Source of the DNA: Metellina segmentata
Lineage: Eukaryota > Arthropoda > Arachnida > Araneae > Tetragnathidae
Direction of reading: 5' to 3'
DNA: 64,000 bases
Assembly (NCBI GenBank): GCA_947359465.1
Contig: OX375883.1
Coordinates: 91,816,911 to 91,880,910, forward strand
Shown: positions 33,701 to 43,485 of the stretch, one piece after another
Position numbering within the stretch: the first letter of the stretch is position 1
Layout: the number at the start of each line of letters is the position of its first letter
Notes under the pieces: generated by a model
Seen by the model: only the letters and a program-made list of their open reading frames with translations
Told to the model about the DNA's origin: nothing
Databases searched by the model: none
Translations under genes and position numbers: made by a program

Positions 33701-35833
33701 ATCGAATCCATTCAGTTCCCAAGATTCGTGATGTCTTCCTGCTGTAAAGGGATTATCTTAAACGGATTTTGTGACGCATCTCAAAGGGGTTTTGGTGCTG
33801 TTATATATCTCCAAGCCTACTCTGAAGCTGGTGACAGTAGCAGCAGACTTCTTTGCAGCAAGTCAAGAGTTGCACCCATCAAGACCTTGACTATTCCTAG
33901 ATTAGAGTTGTCCGCCTGCTTACTCCTGGCACAGTTAGTTCAAAAGGTCACCAGTGCTCTTAAGATTCAAACCGATCGAATTAACCTTTGGTCGGACTCC
34001 ACCATTGCTCTCAGCTGGGTTAGAACTCCACCTCACTTGCTAAAGACCTTTGTCTCAAACAGAGTGATCCAGATTCAGGAACTTTCCTCTAACTGCACGT
34101 GGAAACACATTCCCTCGAATCTTAATCCTGCTGACGTTCTTTCTCGAGGATTAGATGCAGTTTCTTTAATTAATTGTGAACTGTGGTTCAAAGGTCCTGA
34201 TCTTTCAAATGTGCATGAAAATTCTCCAACCAACTTTGTTGAAACCCCTAGTGAGACCTTTAATTGTGAATTTAAAAATAACTCTTGTTTAATTTCTAAT
34301 AGTGTATGCGGTTTCTTTGATAATATTGTAAATATGTCAAACAGTTTTGTAAAGGTAATTCGTATTTTAGCAGTTATTTTCAGGTTTTTGGAAAATTGTA
34401 GAAGTGTGACTAAACTAAAAGGTTCTTTGTCCACTGATGAGTTTAAAAAAGCTAAGTATGTTCTAATCAAGCACTTTCAAGGTAAGAATTTTGCTTGTGA
34501 AATTAATGCTTTGAAAAAATCATTACCTATTCCACCTAAAAGTGCACTACGTTTCCTGAACCCAATTTTGGATAAAAACGGCCTATTGAGAGTAGGTGGA
34601 AGGTTATCTAATTCCTGTATCTCTTATGATCAAAAACATCCTTTTATTCTACCTAAGAATGAAACACTTACTAAAATTATATTCTTACATTTTCACTTGT
34701 CCAATTTACATGTTGGTCCCCAAGGTTTATTAAATATAGTAAGACAAAATTATTGGCCATTAAGTGGTCGCAGCATAGCGCGAAAAATTGTGCATGACTG
34801 TGTTAGGTGTTTCAGGGCGAAACCTGTTACTGTTGATCAACTTATGGGACAGTTGCCTGTTGAAAGAGTTAACCCTAGTCCTCCGTTCACAAAAGTCGGT
34901 TTAGATTTTTGTGGCCCCTTTCAAATTAAGTTTAAAGGACAGAGAAAGGGTATTTACCAAAAGATGTATGTCGCTATTTTTATTTGTATGGTGACCAAAG
35001 CAATTCACTTCGAAATTGTTGGTGATTTAACTGCAGAAGCACTTATAGCTACATTAAAGAGGTTTTTCTCTTGCCGTGGAAAAAGTGCCATGATTTTCAG
35101 TGATAATGGAACAAATTTTAGAGGAGGTTTTTCTGAAATAAAGCGTTTACTAAAATTACTAAATAGCGGTAGTTCAGATTTCACTAATTTTTTGACTAAT
35201 GAGGGAATTAATTGGAAGTTTATTCCACCCTGTTCACCTTCATTTGGTGGCCTGTGGGAAAGGGGTGTTCAGAGTTTTAAATACCATTTAAAACGCACAG
35301 TTGGCGCTTCCAAATTAACTTTGGAAGAATTTTTAACCGTCACGATACAAATTGAAGGCATTTTGAAATCTCGGCCGCTGTTTCCTATCTCATCGGACCC
35401 TGAAAATTATGAAGTGCTTACGCCAGCACATTTTTTGATCGGAAGACCACTGAACACTCTTCCCGAACCAATGCTTCTAGATGTTAAAGAAAATTTACTT
35501 AACAAATGGCAAAAACTCCAAAAGTTTGTTCAAAGTGTGTGGAAAAATTGGTCTAACAATTACCTCAGCCATTTGCAACAAAGATCAAAATGGTTTTTTA
35601 GTAAAAATAACATTGTTGTAGGAATGATGGTGTTATTAAAGGACTCTAATGCACCTCCTTTAAAATGGTCAATTGGACGTATTGTTGAAGTTATCCCTGG
35701 TAAGGATGACCGAGTTAGGGTAGTTAAAGTTCGCACTGCTCAAGGTGTGTTTAAAAGATCAATTTCAAGTGTTTGCTTATTACCAATACCAGACAATGTA
35801 AAATTTAGTATTACTCAAGAAGATACTGTTTGA
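30701..35833 (+). CDS. BEL/Pao Gag-Pol polyprotein (1710 aa)
   Basis: One frame from ATG 30701, the first ATG after the LTR and primer site, encodes all functions needed for retrotransposition in a cytoplasmic particle followed by integration. Domains in order: Gag-like DUF1759 region (residues about 112-285, LPTFSGRYEDFQTFKDQF); Cys/His zinc-knuckle region (about 320-388, CDCTHIHKLYRC and CSRCL); aspartic protease with active site LDSAS (Asp444); reverse transcriptase with FTCDISKMFRRIEI (about 777-790) and YMDD (856-859); RNase H with Asp1025, Glu1069, Asp1099 and Asp1145; integrase zinc-binding part (His1332, His1337, Cys1367, Cys1370) and catalytic Asp1402, Asp1468, Glu1520; C-terminal DUF5641-like segment (about 1600-1695, GMMVLLKDSNAPPLKWSIGR). 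All catalytic residues are present. There is no frameshift between Gag and Pol, as is normal for many BEL elements, and no envelope. Confidence 0.96.
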   Translation: MELTTLNRKRGVLKGKVNKFGNFVRIFQVSQDKSHDYVILTSKREAISSAKKSIDELINGYCELDDSIDLKNNLEETELIAEELEEIEVRIQIFLSNLGHKEKSSEHNTGRIKIPDLPLPTFSGRYEDFQTFKDQFTTIIGVNNSLNDTQKLCYLRSALKSDAKLIESPLDTYDSLFKALDNRYENKRAIVDAHITSLINLEKINENSSQLRSFVDNVKRHLRALHILNFERNNLSDAFILNVLSQKLDRESKKLFEMSIKSTEIPTLDQFLNFLEERARILEALKYSAIGKPVFPAKQKQNFDCRSKSFATKSKDKNAWCDCTHIHKLYRCPTFKAKYLSERINFVNSNKICSRCLSHTTEYLCRSKFQCAKCYTKNRDSSHSSLLCGFETKNKKPPSENCETAEVTNSLLSSGTKNRGLINSCIICITDQKGKKYNIRCILDSASEQSFLTKKAANVMGLKSKRINIQISGLNNSCSNVSNFARAQISNFEGRFKRNVDFLITSEIVKSHPSREINVSQIKIPSNIKLADPNWYSSSKIDRLLGCEFFFDILMPNQIKIGGTNLILQETVFGYIVSGSLPNSSPELNFGSHCFLMKNLRSLDETLKAFWEIEHVSDPVTPVSDELKYCEDHFVKTHYRKPDGRYVVSLPFKMEIDTLNLGDSNQVAAQRLNQLWRRMERDPSFKVLYTEFLEEYESLGHMEEVTNSQEFPDPGYFITHHGVLRPESVSTKLRVVFNASQKSNLNISLNDVLYKGGVIQDDLFYIMLRFRKHEFAFTCDISKMFRRIEIDPTHTRFQKILWKRGINEPVSVFKLKTVTYGTAPASFLATRVLKQLAIDEHENFPLASEVLLHDFYMDDCLSGSPDAQEFKKIQDELTQLLQRGGMTLHKWCTSNIKSNSSAFLFDKGSEVTVKTLGVLWNSTIDAFCFKVTVSEISRPTKRDVLSQIARLFDPLGILGPLISKAKFFMQGLWLLKLDWRDPLPTPASEEWQSFIQSLPLIESIQFPRFVMSSCCKGIILNGFCDASQRGFGAVIYLQAYSEAGDSSSRLLCSKSRVAPIKTLTIPRLELSACLLLAQLVQKVTSALKIQTDRINLWSDSTIALSWVRTPPHLLKTFVSNRVIQIQELSSNCTWKHIPSNLNPADVLSRGLDAVSLINCELWFKGPDLSNVHENSPTNFVETPSETFNCEFKNNSCLISNSVCGFFDNIVNMSNSFVKVIRILAVIFRFLENCRSVTKLKGSLSTDEFKKAKYVLIKHFQGKNFACEINALKKSLPIPPKSALRFLNPILDKNGLLRVGGRLSNSCISYDQKHPFILPKNETLTKIIFLHFHLSNLHVGPQGLLNIVRQNYWPLSGRSIARKIVHDCVRCFRAKPVTVDQLMGQLPVERVNPSPPFTKVGLDFCGPFQIKFKGQRKGIYQKMYVAIFICMVTKAIHFEIVGDLTAEALIATLKRFFSCRGKSAMIFSDNGTNFRGGFSEIKRLLKLLNSGSSDFTNFLTNEGINWKFIPPCSPSFGGLWERGVQSFKYHLKRTVGASKLTLEEFLTVTIQIEGILKSRPLFPISSDPENYEVLTPAHFLIGRPLNTLPEPMLLDVKENLLNKWQKLQKFVQSVWKNWSNNYLSHLQQRSKWFFSKNNIVVGMMVLLKDSNAPPLKWSIGRIVEVIPGKDDRVRVVKVRTAQGVFKRSISSVCLLPIPDNVKFSITQEDTV

Positions 35834-36062
35834 AATGCATATTAATAATTGTGTTTTATACTTGTTTATTTAAAGTAATAGATGGTTCTCGTAATGTTTG
35901 CTTAGGTTAAATTTTGAGTATATCCTGTCGGTTTCTACTATGTTAGATTGTTTTTTTCGTTTATTCTCATTGTTATTTTTGTGCCTTAATGCGTAAACTA
36001 AGTCAAAATGTGTACTGTATATATTTGTAGGATAGTATTTAGTTTTGAAATATGAATATTTC

Positions 36063-36076
36063 AATGCCGCCCGGGA
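36063..36076 (+). other. Pre-LTR tract, likely plus-strand primer site
   Basis: AATGCCGCCCGGGA directly precedes the 3' LTR. It is GC-rich rather than a classical polypurine run, but its position is that of the plus-strand primer. The 3' untranslated region between the stop codon and this tract (35834-36062) shows no further gene. Confidence 0.5.
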
Positions 36077-36290
36077 TGTTTGCGCCCATTCGCACTTTCG
36101 AATCTGGCAATGCAGAAGAAGTGAAAGAGCTGAAGTAAATCTTCAGTGCTGTGTAACTATAAAATGTTCGCCGTTTTTGTTAGTTTATCTTGCTCCACTG
36201 CAATGCCTTTCTACATGTCCGTTTTTGTAAATAAATGTTTTTAAATTATACAGTCCACTCTTATTCCTACTGACCACCATCGACGCAACA
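36077..36290 (+). repeat. 3' LTR of BEL/Pao element
   Basis: It is identical to 30429-30642 by eye over 214 bases, and is followed by the GTCAAT target duplication at 36291-36296. Confidence 0.95.
36230..36235 (+). terminator. Polyadenylation signal in the 3' LTR
   Basis: AATAAA, downstream of the TATA-like box in the LTR, is placed to end the genomic transcript. Confidence 0.5.
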
Positions 36291-36296
36291 GTCAAT

Positions 36297-37550
36297 GACA
36301 AAGTATCTCATTTCAAAAGTTATCGGCAGAATTACAAATTTTGAAAGTGTGCCTTGGTTTTCAATAAAGTAAGTTAATTAATTTTGATGTTTTATTATAA
36401 ATATGTGATACATATTTAGCCGATAATTGTGTTTTACGTCTGTTTTTGATTTTACTGCAATTTTCAAAATTCGGACATAATCCCTGCAGAACAATTGTAA
36501 TTGCTTGGAGTTGTGTTGTAGAACACTGAATATAATTCCACTCCTGGGGTGGGGTTGACTCTAAAGAGTGCCAGCACCGCGACTAGTAGTCTGTTGTAAT
36601 GAATCAACCCTTACATCCAATCCGTCAGTCGGTTATAAAAATAGTTTTTCTCGAAACTGTTTAAGTAGGCCCGCAAAAGAAAGGCTATCGAGGAATTGTA
36701 TTTGAAAGCGCTAATGTTTTCCGTCAAAGATATCTTCGAGACCTACAATATATTTGAATTCCCAGAGGTGAAACCATTATACAGCAATTTTTTTTCGAAA
36801 ATGAAATAGTCACCTTGTAGCATTTAAGGAGTACAAGAATCACGTGCATTCATTTTGAGGGTAGAACCAGTTTAAAGTCTTAAAGAGAGAAATAAAGTTT
36901 CGGTAGGCTAGGTCACCGAACTCCACGCATTCAGGGAAGAATTTAAATTTTTTGATACTTGAACTTTTTAAAACACTATGTTTTTTTTTTTCATTTTCAG
37001 TTAAATAAAAACTTTTACTACATAAATAAAATTTGTTCGATGTTTTTTGACAAACCTTTCATACATTTACGTGTTGGAAAATTTTCAAATGCGATTTTTT
37101 TTAAATCTAATTTTGTGCTGTAAGGTGGTTTTGCCCCTGGACCCTTCATTTAATACCAATTTCGGGGAATCTATCGCTATACTCAGAATTCGTGCTGCCT
37201 CCAAATATTGAAAGGGCAAGCTGATAACTGCGTATTTCATAAATGTGGCTCACCGTCCCTCCCTCTGCATTTTTTTACAAAAAAAATGTCCAAAACTATC
37301 AGTTAAGCAATTTTGAATAAATCCATTGAAACAACACGCTGGACAAAAGTCAAACCTTTCTGATAAAGCCTTTGTAAAAAGAGGTATTTTGCGGTTTGGA
37401 TTATGGATATACAGGCATGGAGAGTGTGCGTCGGAAATGACCGTCGGTTATTGTTTTATTTAAATTAAATGGGTCTGTAGTAATTTGTCAATGCCATCGA
37501 AGGGTCGCCCAATTATCTTAAGTACCTGCGGCAAGATAAGGGTACAAGGT
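36297..37550. other. No gene seen
   Basis: AT-rich flank of the BEL element without recognised repeats, ends or motifs. Confidence 0.45.
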
Positions 37551-38219
37551 GACACTGGAAAGAAGAAGAAGGTAATGGTAATGGCAATTTTAGTTAACGT
37601 CGTACTAGAGCAACACAACAGGCTATTGACGACGGTCCGGGATCAGTCCCTTAAGGGAAAGATCCGAGGACAACACTTCATAATTTTGAACCACGGTCAG
37701 ATGACGAAGCAACATCTGAACAGGTACCCCACTCTCCAAACTTCCACACCAACCCAACGTGAGGACTTTCGGCCACGACAGATTTAAGGTGCACCAGCCG
37801 CCTCTACACCATACGCTTACAAACATCCATGCTCAGACCCGGATTCGAACCAGGAAACTTCCGATCTAGAGGCAGAAGAAGAAGGAGGAGGGATTTGATT
37901 CAGCTTTTCAAGTTGGTAAGACAAGGGGACATAGAGGGCTTAAATTTCAATAGGGATAACAGAACAAGGGGCCATGGGTACAAATTGAATATGACACATT
38001 TTAATCGGGATTTAAGGAAAAACTTTAATAGTGTAATTAAGTAAACTACTTTAATAGTGTAATAGACAAATGGAACGCGCTGCCAGAAAATATAGTTAAT
38101 TCAAAGGGAGTGTACGAATTTAAGATACAGTTGGATAGTCAGTGGGAATTGGGGAATTCATAAACAAAGGACCAGTTTTGTTGGGCTTGATCCTGTAGCT
38201 GGCCGTCAATATTTGTATT
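37551..38219 (+). mobile_element. 5'-truncated CR1-type LINE copy, split by a SINE
   Basis: The LINE begins at ACACTGGAAAGAAGAAG, is interrupted at 37573-37873, and resumes with AGAAGAAGAAGGAGGAGGG. It runs to the shared 3' UTR and tail (CGTCAATATTTGTATT). A small duplication around 38030-38055 repeats TTTAATAGTGTAAT. Coding remnants (RRRRRDLIQLFKLVRQGDIE) are non-functional. Confidence 0.85.
37573..37873 (-). mobile_element. SINE-A inserted in a LINE
   Basis: Minus-orientation SINE-A, 3' tail at the left (TAATGGTAATGGCAATTTTA), lies between 12-bp target duplications AGAAGAAGAAGG (37561-37572 and 37874-37885). It contains the inverted B box GGATTCGAACC and stops just before the A box, so its 5' end is truncated. 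Confidence 0.85.
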
Positions 38220-38221
38220 GG

Positions 38222-38516
38222 AGTGTTGACAATGTACGACATTTTCATGTACAGTAATATTTTATTTGATATTTTTCTTTGCGCCAATTTTGGCACCCCC
38301 TCCAAAATCTGCCTTCCTGGGCAAATGCCAAGTCCCCCCCCCCCTAGATCTGAGCATTTATCTATTTACGGGAAATTAAATTAGAACCCAAAGTTGTTTT
38401 AGCGGTGCTGTTTTAATGTTACTTTCGTGAAGTTAAAATTGGCATGGGGGGGGGGTATGCCTTTCACCTCAGAGACAGGAGGGGCGAAGTGCCCCCCTCC
38501 TGTTGGCACGTGCCTG
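38222..38516. mobile_element. Probable hAT-type non-autonomous fragment
   Basis: The right end reads GTTGGCACGTGCCTG, inverse of CAGGCACGTGCCAAC, close to the terminus at 28209. G/C runs occur at 38333-38344 and 38449-38456. The left end is not identifiable, perhaps displaced by the neighbouring LINE. Confidence 0.4.
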
Positions 38517-39626
38517 CGTATTGAGTAAAGGGGTTGCGACCACCGTCTGCCCAAGGGTGATACCACTTGAAATTTCCCCTCTTATGAACCCACGTGGTTC
38601 GTTCACAGAACGTTCTCTTTGGGATCCATCAGGATGTTCCGGTTGCTGATTTCAGAATCATGGTGGGTATTCTTCAAGTTCCAATAATTTAAAAGAAATC
38701 CAACCACTTCATAAATCCGTTAGAGTAGGTATCTATTTAGAACTGTCACTCAAATTTTGTGATTGATTATGACCACCTGCATCATTTTTAAAGACATTTC
38801 CACGTGTCCACAAATGACAAAGACACAGTAGGATCAATCTTAGGACTGTATCTGAACCATTCTCTTCAGTTCCTTTCTATTGAGTAGGCAGAAAACCTCC
38901 ACCCCTGTGACCATTGTAATCTAGGGTTGAGTGACCACCTGGGAACACCGCATAACTGGAATCATCGATTTCTGACTAGCGGAAGAGATCTGAGCTTATA
39001 CACCAACAATTGAGGCGTTCAGAACTGGAAATGCCTATGGAACGACAAGAAACTTTATCTCAAAATGTTTTTAAATGCACTTGACTCGAGTTCTGAACAC
39101 TTCAATATAACACTTTCCTTCACAGATCGAAAACGTCGTTGTGGTGTTTCTATTACATCCTGAAATCTATGATTTCAAACAATTTCTCGTGTGAATTCTC
39201 CCTGTAAATAAATTCTCTTTCCAAGTCTGACCTGAAATAATTAGAACAGACACAATAGGACTACTCATTGTTTCACACTAATATCAAACTCCTTGTAGGG
39301 TTAGGATTCCTCGATAGCTGGATTTTCAAAGCGGGTAAACTAAGTTCAGATTTGAGGTGTAACAAGTGAGAGTGGACTGTATATTGAAGAGTTGATTGCG
39401 GTTAGAACACAAATGATGCCTTTTAGAGAAAATTGCTGTTTATTTCAAAACGAAGAAGGAGCATAGTATTGCTCCGCTATGGGAGAACATCACATATCAA
39501 GGGCAAAATTCGTTCTGGGGTTTTGGCGAGCAAAGCCGGTTACAAAAGAAGGCAACCCCTCAGTGCGTGAGGGCGCGCCAAGCATGGCGCGTTAGCAGCA
39601 AGTACTAAACACTCCTATTCCTAAAC
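38517..39626. other. No gene seen
   Basis: A moderately mixed stretch without recognised repeats, apart from small palindromic words (GGGCGCGCCAAGCATGGCGCG near 39572). No coding motif. Confidence 0.4.
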
Positions 39627-39724
39627 GTGGTTCAAAATTACGTGGTGTTGTCTTTGGATCGGAAGGATTGATCCCGGACGGTCGTCAATAGCCCGTTGTG
39701 TTGCTCCAGTACCACGTTAAGGGT
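39627..39724 (+). mobile_element. SINE-A 3' fragment
   Basis: GTGGTTCAAAATTACGTGGT, GATTGATCCCGGAC and CGTCAATAGCCCGTTGTGTT match the SINE-A 3' body. Confidence 0.7.
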
Positions 39725-40122
39725 ACCAGTGTAATGCTATCTCCGTATTGTTAAAATGGTCAAATTTTAAGGAACATTTTCTCATAATCTTTTATGTGTA
39801 TTGATATGAATTTTTTATACAGGTTCTGAAGTCAGTTTTAAATATTTTAACGTAAGGATTTTTGAAGTTTTGATATTTTATTTTTCTAAAATTACCAACT
39901 GTCATCCTTTTCAACAGTCAAAATGAACTTTTCTGAGCAGATAGAAAAAAATGCCTGTGTGTGTTAAAATATGTTACACTTATGTTAGGGTATGTTACAC
40001 TTGCAAACCAATTTTTTTTTAAATATTTGTTTGAATAGACCGAGAAAATATTCCTTTTATTGAAAAATTACACATTTTGAACTATTGAAGTTTAAAGGCA
40101 TAAAACTGACCTTATTTCAGGT

Positions 40123-40677
40123 ATAGCCGTCAAAAAAATAAAATATCGACAGCGTAAAAACATCGACAAACATCGATGTTTTTAACATCAATGAATTTGA
40201 GTTTATGTTTTTGTAACATCGATGTTTAAACTTGTCGATGTTTTTACGTTGTCGATGTTTTATTTTTAAATGAAAAAAGTACCGTTATAAAAATTTAAAA
40301 AATAACCAAATAGCATAAGTTTCACAATCAGTAAATTGAACATACTTTTAGACCAAAGTGGCCAAGGGTGAATGGTTTGAAAAGTTGGGATGCGACATCG
40401 ATGTCGATGTTTTCAAAACATTGATGTTTTATAAAAAAACTTCGATGTATTGGAGCCGATGTCGCATCACTAGTTGCTAAACCAATTTTAAGAAATGAGG
40501 AAAAAAGTTTAAATACACTGAATTTTAAAAACATCGATGTTTTGCTGTCGATGTAGCATTACTAATTGCTAAACCAGTTTTAAGAAATGAGGAAAAAAGT
40601 TTAAATACACTGAATTTTAAAAACATCGATGTTTTTATTTTGACCATCGATGTTTTGCTGTCGATGTCGCATCACTA
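40123..40677. mobile_element. hAT-type MITE, CATCGATG family (diverged copy)
   Basis: Dense in the palindrome ACATCGATGT. It ends with TGTCGATGTCGCATCACTA, matching the right end of 47100-48326 (TGTCGATGTCGCATCCCTA). A left-end-like sequence GGGATGCGACATCGATGTCG sits internally at 40388. A 90-bp segment (TTGCTAAACC...TTTTAAAAACATCGATG) is duplicated at 40474-40540 and 40565-40632. The left end and target duplication are unclear. Confidence 0.65.
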
Positions 40678-41137
40678 CTGTCAAGTAGCGACAGGATCCT
40701 CCTTCCGTGTGGAAACTAGCTGTGTTGGGACCATCCCCCAGCTGACTAGGCTAATACCTGTACGCTAACGAATGAAGTCTATCTGGTGGACAGCAAGGGT
40801 ATGCAAAACTCCAAAGATGATGGTGCCGTTTCAAATGCCCACGGTACTAGATAAACGGGGCAGTGGTGGCAGCCTGCTGTTCCGCTGGGCTACTGAGGGG
40901 ATCGACAGGACTCCGAACCAGTTGTGTGGGCGATTCTATTTAGGACCGTAGGTAGGTCGGTTGATATTAAACTCGTGAAAAGTGAATCGATTCGTCAATT
41001 CGAATACTTTCGTAACTTGATAGGCGACATGGATGTGAGTATAATGGACTTCGTGAGTGGTGGTGCTTCAAAAATTCGTTTATCCTTTTTCTTTTTCTTG
41101 GTTATTGAGTGAGTATAACTTTTAAGATCGTTTTTAT

Positions 41138-41405
41138 AATTGCTACGAACAAAATGCTGAACAAAACCACACCCAGTCGTCTCAGTTTACCGTCGTTTCC
41201 CTCGTGAAGGAAATCGAATAGCATTTCGAATTAATTCATAAAATATGACACAATTTCAGATAGATTCACCATTATAGTTCAAATTCTAAACACAAATTCA
41301 AAATGCTGCGAACAAAATGCTAAACAAAAACACATCCAGTCATCTCAGTTTATTGTCGCTACCCTCGTGATGGAAATCGAATTTCAATTCAAATTCATTC
41401 GTTCA
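41138..41405. repeat. Diverged tandem duplication, period about 170 bp
   Basis: The words GAACAAAATGCT-AACAAAA-CAC, CAGTTTA-CGTC and CTCGTGA-GGAAATCGAAT occur at 41150-41230 and again at 41308-41385 in the same order. Confidence 0.7.
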
Positions 41406-41470
41406 ATAAATCGGCTTCAAAATCACTGAAGACACGAAAAAAGACTACCAGACAAGTAAATAAATAATCA

Positions 41471-41914
41471 ATGCTCACTCTAGATAGAAACAAGTTACGA
41501 AAGAATCGATTCATTTTTCACGAGTTTATATCTTACCATTGTAAGATCAGCGAGGAGATACATACGCAAAACTCAAGAGACAGATGTAAGGGTAAAACCT
41601 GGGACAGCCTATTATGTAATCCAGTCCCAATAGATCTCCCCAGGCGAATCTTTACGGCCAACTTCAGAATTTTAAACGGACATGACTGTCTCCAAGGACA
41701 TCTCCACCGGATTGGTGTGAAAGACATTCCTGACTGCCCTCTGTGTTCCACTGGAGAGACTATGAATTTTAGGCACTTGACAGTTTGTGCTACTATGTCC
41801 AACTCAAATTTTAATGTTCTGCCTCTTGACAACTATATATTTCAAAGGCTTGTTCATATTCGGCTGCACGAAGGAAAATGGTCAATACGACCCATTCCTC
41901 AATGTAATTTTTAA
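41471..41914 (+). pseudogene. C-terminal end of a non-LTR retrotransposon ORF2
   Basis: A 147-codon open frame contains LPRRIFTANFRILNGHDCLQ and a Cys/His zinc-knuckle-like cluster DCPLC...RHLTVC. This combination is typical of the region after RNase H/reverse transcriptase in R1/I/Jockey-type LINEs. The reverse transcriptase itself is absent. It is unrelated to the CR1 family found elsewhere in the window, and could be the last piece of a truncated insertion. Confidence 0.6.
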
Positions 41915-42442
41915 AAAAAATCTACCGACCTACCTACGGTTTTAAATGGAATCGTCCACGAAACTGGCTCCGAGTCGGAGCAGCAAAGACACGATTGTGT
42001 ATAGCAAATGCTTTTGTGAGCGCTCTGAATGCCTCCCGTCGAAACGAATCTTTGAAGAAAACATAATCCGGCTCAAACTCATGACCAAAGTTTATCGATA
42101 TCAATGAGCCGTGCCACTAAATCTTCACGCAGACCTTGCCACGGGTCGACCACGTCCACTCACTGTCTTGCCTATTCCGGGCGCATGAGGGAATTTTCGG
42201 GTGGTGAGTACCTTATGGCCCTCCTTCTCAAGTTTCCTACTAGAGGCTCTTCCTAGTCAGTGGCTAATCCGCTGTGGGTTTTCAATAACCCGGTATGGAG
42301 GTGTCTGCTTCCATTCGGAACCTCTTAGCATCCTCATCGCTCTCAAAAGGCTGATCACTAAGGATTTGGAGAAGAACTCACCGAAAATGCTTATTGAAGA
42401 TCCTCAAACCTCTTGCCAGTATCGCTCGACAAGAGCCTTGTA
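41915..42442. other. No gene seen
   Basis: No recognised motif. Possibly the non-coding tail of the preceding LINE fragment plus flank. Confidence 0.4.
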
Positions 42443-42893
42443 GAGCCGCGGTAGCTCAGTCAGTAGAGCGTCGGGCTCGCATCAGAAGGGTTGTGGGTTC
42501 TGTCCTCGGCGGAGCCTGCAATTCTGATGATTGCGAGATCGACGCTTCGACCTGGCTAAAGACCGTCGTGTTCACTAATGGTGACTGGGGCACGTTAAAT
42601 AAGTCGTGGTCACAAAGTCCCCCATGTTCCCATACCAAATCAATACCTCTGGGGGTACCTGATCAGGGGGTTATCGGCCTCTGATTGGGATCTAAATTAC
42701 GATATGTGTGAGTGAATGGATGTATGAAAGGGGCCTTCCTGTAAAAGGGATGTGTCATGTATATCGAGCAAAGTCGGACTTCCTCCCAATGGGGCTCAAT
42801 AACATGGAAGGCGCACCCCCTCGCCTCTTGCCGTCTTCGACGAGCCTGGCACTCCTCTGGTCTGCCAGTGTAGGCATGAGAAACAACAACAGT
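42443..42893 (+). mobile_element. tRNA-derived SINE, second family (SINE-C)
   Basis: A 451-bp element lies between 11-bp target duplications AGAGCCTTGTA (42432-42442 and 42894-42904). The head has a clear A box (GTAGCTCAGTCAGTAGAGCG) and a weaker B box (GGGTTCTGTCC). The tail is AAACAACAACAG, a short AAC repeat. Non-coding. A second copy lies at 59281-60165 in the opposite orientation. Confidence 0.88.
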
Positions 42894-42984
42894 AGAGCCT
42901 TGTATAGACGAAAACGATACATCACTTGCAAAGTCTTATCCTGACCCTTCCCTTAACCTAATTTGCCCGGCTGGAATAGATGGA

Positions 42985-43087
42985 CTGGGTTCAAAACAAC
43001 GTGGTGTTGTCCTCGGTTCTATCCCTTCCGGATGGGCCCCGGACAGTTGTCAATAATCCATTGCGTTCCTTCAGTGCGACGTTAATA
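42985..43087 (+). mobile_element. SINE-A 3' fragment
   Basis: GGTTCAAAACAACGTGGTGT, CCCCGGACAGTTGTCAATA and GTGCGACGTTAAT match the SINE-A 3' body. Confidence 0.65.
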
Positions 43088-43189
43088 AAAATAACCAAAA
43101 TGTCGCATCGTAATTAGAAAAAAGTATTTGAAATAAATGCTAATAACATAAGAGTGAGAGAATCTATACTAAAGGTCGATAAAGGGGGT

Positions 43190-43485
43190 AATTTTTAATT
43201 AACGTCGTACTAGAGCAATACAACTGACGACGGTCCGGGATCAATCCTTTAAGGGAAATATCCGAAGACAACAACACGTAATTTTGAACCACGGTCATAA
43301 GACGAGGCAACGTCGGAGCTGGCACCCCGCTCTCCAACCTTCCACACCAACGCCCAACGTGAGGACATTCGGCCACGACAGATTTAAGGTGTACCAGCCG
43401 CCTCTACACCATACGCTTTTCTGATTCGAACCAGGAACCTTCCTATCTAGACGCTAACACCTTAACCACCAGACCGTCCATCAAG
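43190..43485 (-). mobile_element. SINE-A copy, minus orientation
   Basis: A nearly complete inverted SINE-A from the 3' body (TTAACGTCGTACTAGAGCAA) through the centre to the head, with the inverted B-box region GATTCGAACC and ACACCTTAACCACCAGACCG. A shared AAGGGGG on both sides may be the target duplication. Confidence 0.8.

Larger units (their letters stand above)
30429..36290 (+). mobile_element. Complete BEL/Pao LTR retrotransposon
   Basis: Two 214-bp LTRs (TG...CA) that I read as identical bound a primer-binding site, one 1710-codon polyprotein without interruption, and a GC-rich pre-LTR tract. GTCAAT flanks both sides (30423-30428 and 36291-36296), a 6-bp target duplication. Protein domain order and motifs place it in BEL/Pao. 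No envelope gene follows. Identical LTRs, an intact frame and a perfect target duplication indicate a very recent insertion, and the element may be competent. Confidence 0.97.

Noticed and set aside
34075..34470. Minus-strand 131-codon frame inside the BEL element
   Set aside because: It is antisense to the polyprotein between the RNase H and integrase domains, with no independent support.
42452..42520. A genuine tRNA gene
   Set aside because: It is the head of SINE-C, which has an 11-bp target duplication and a second copy at 59281-60165.
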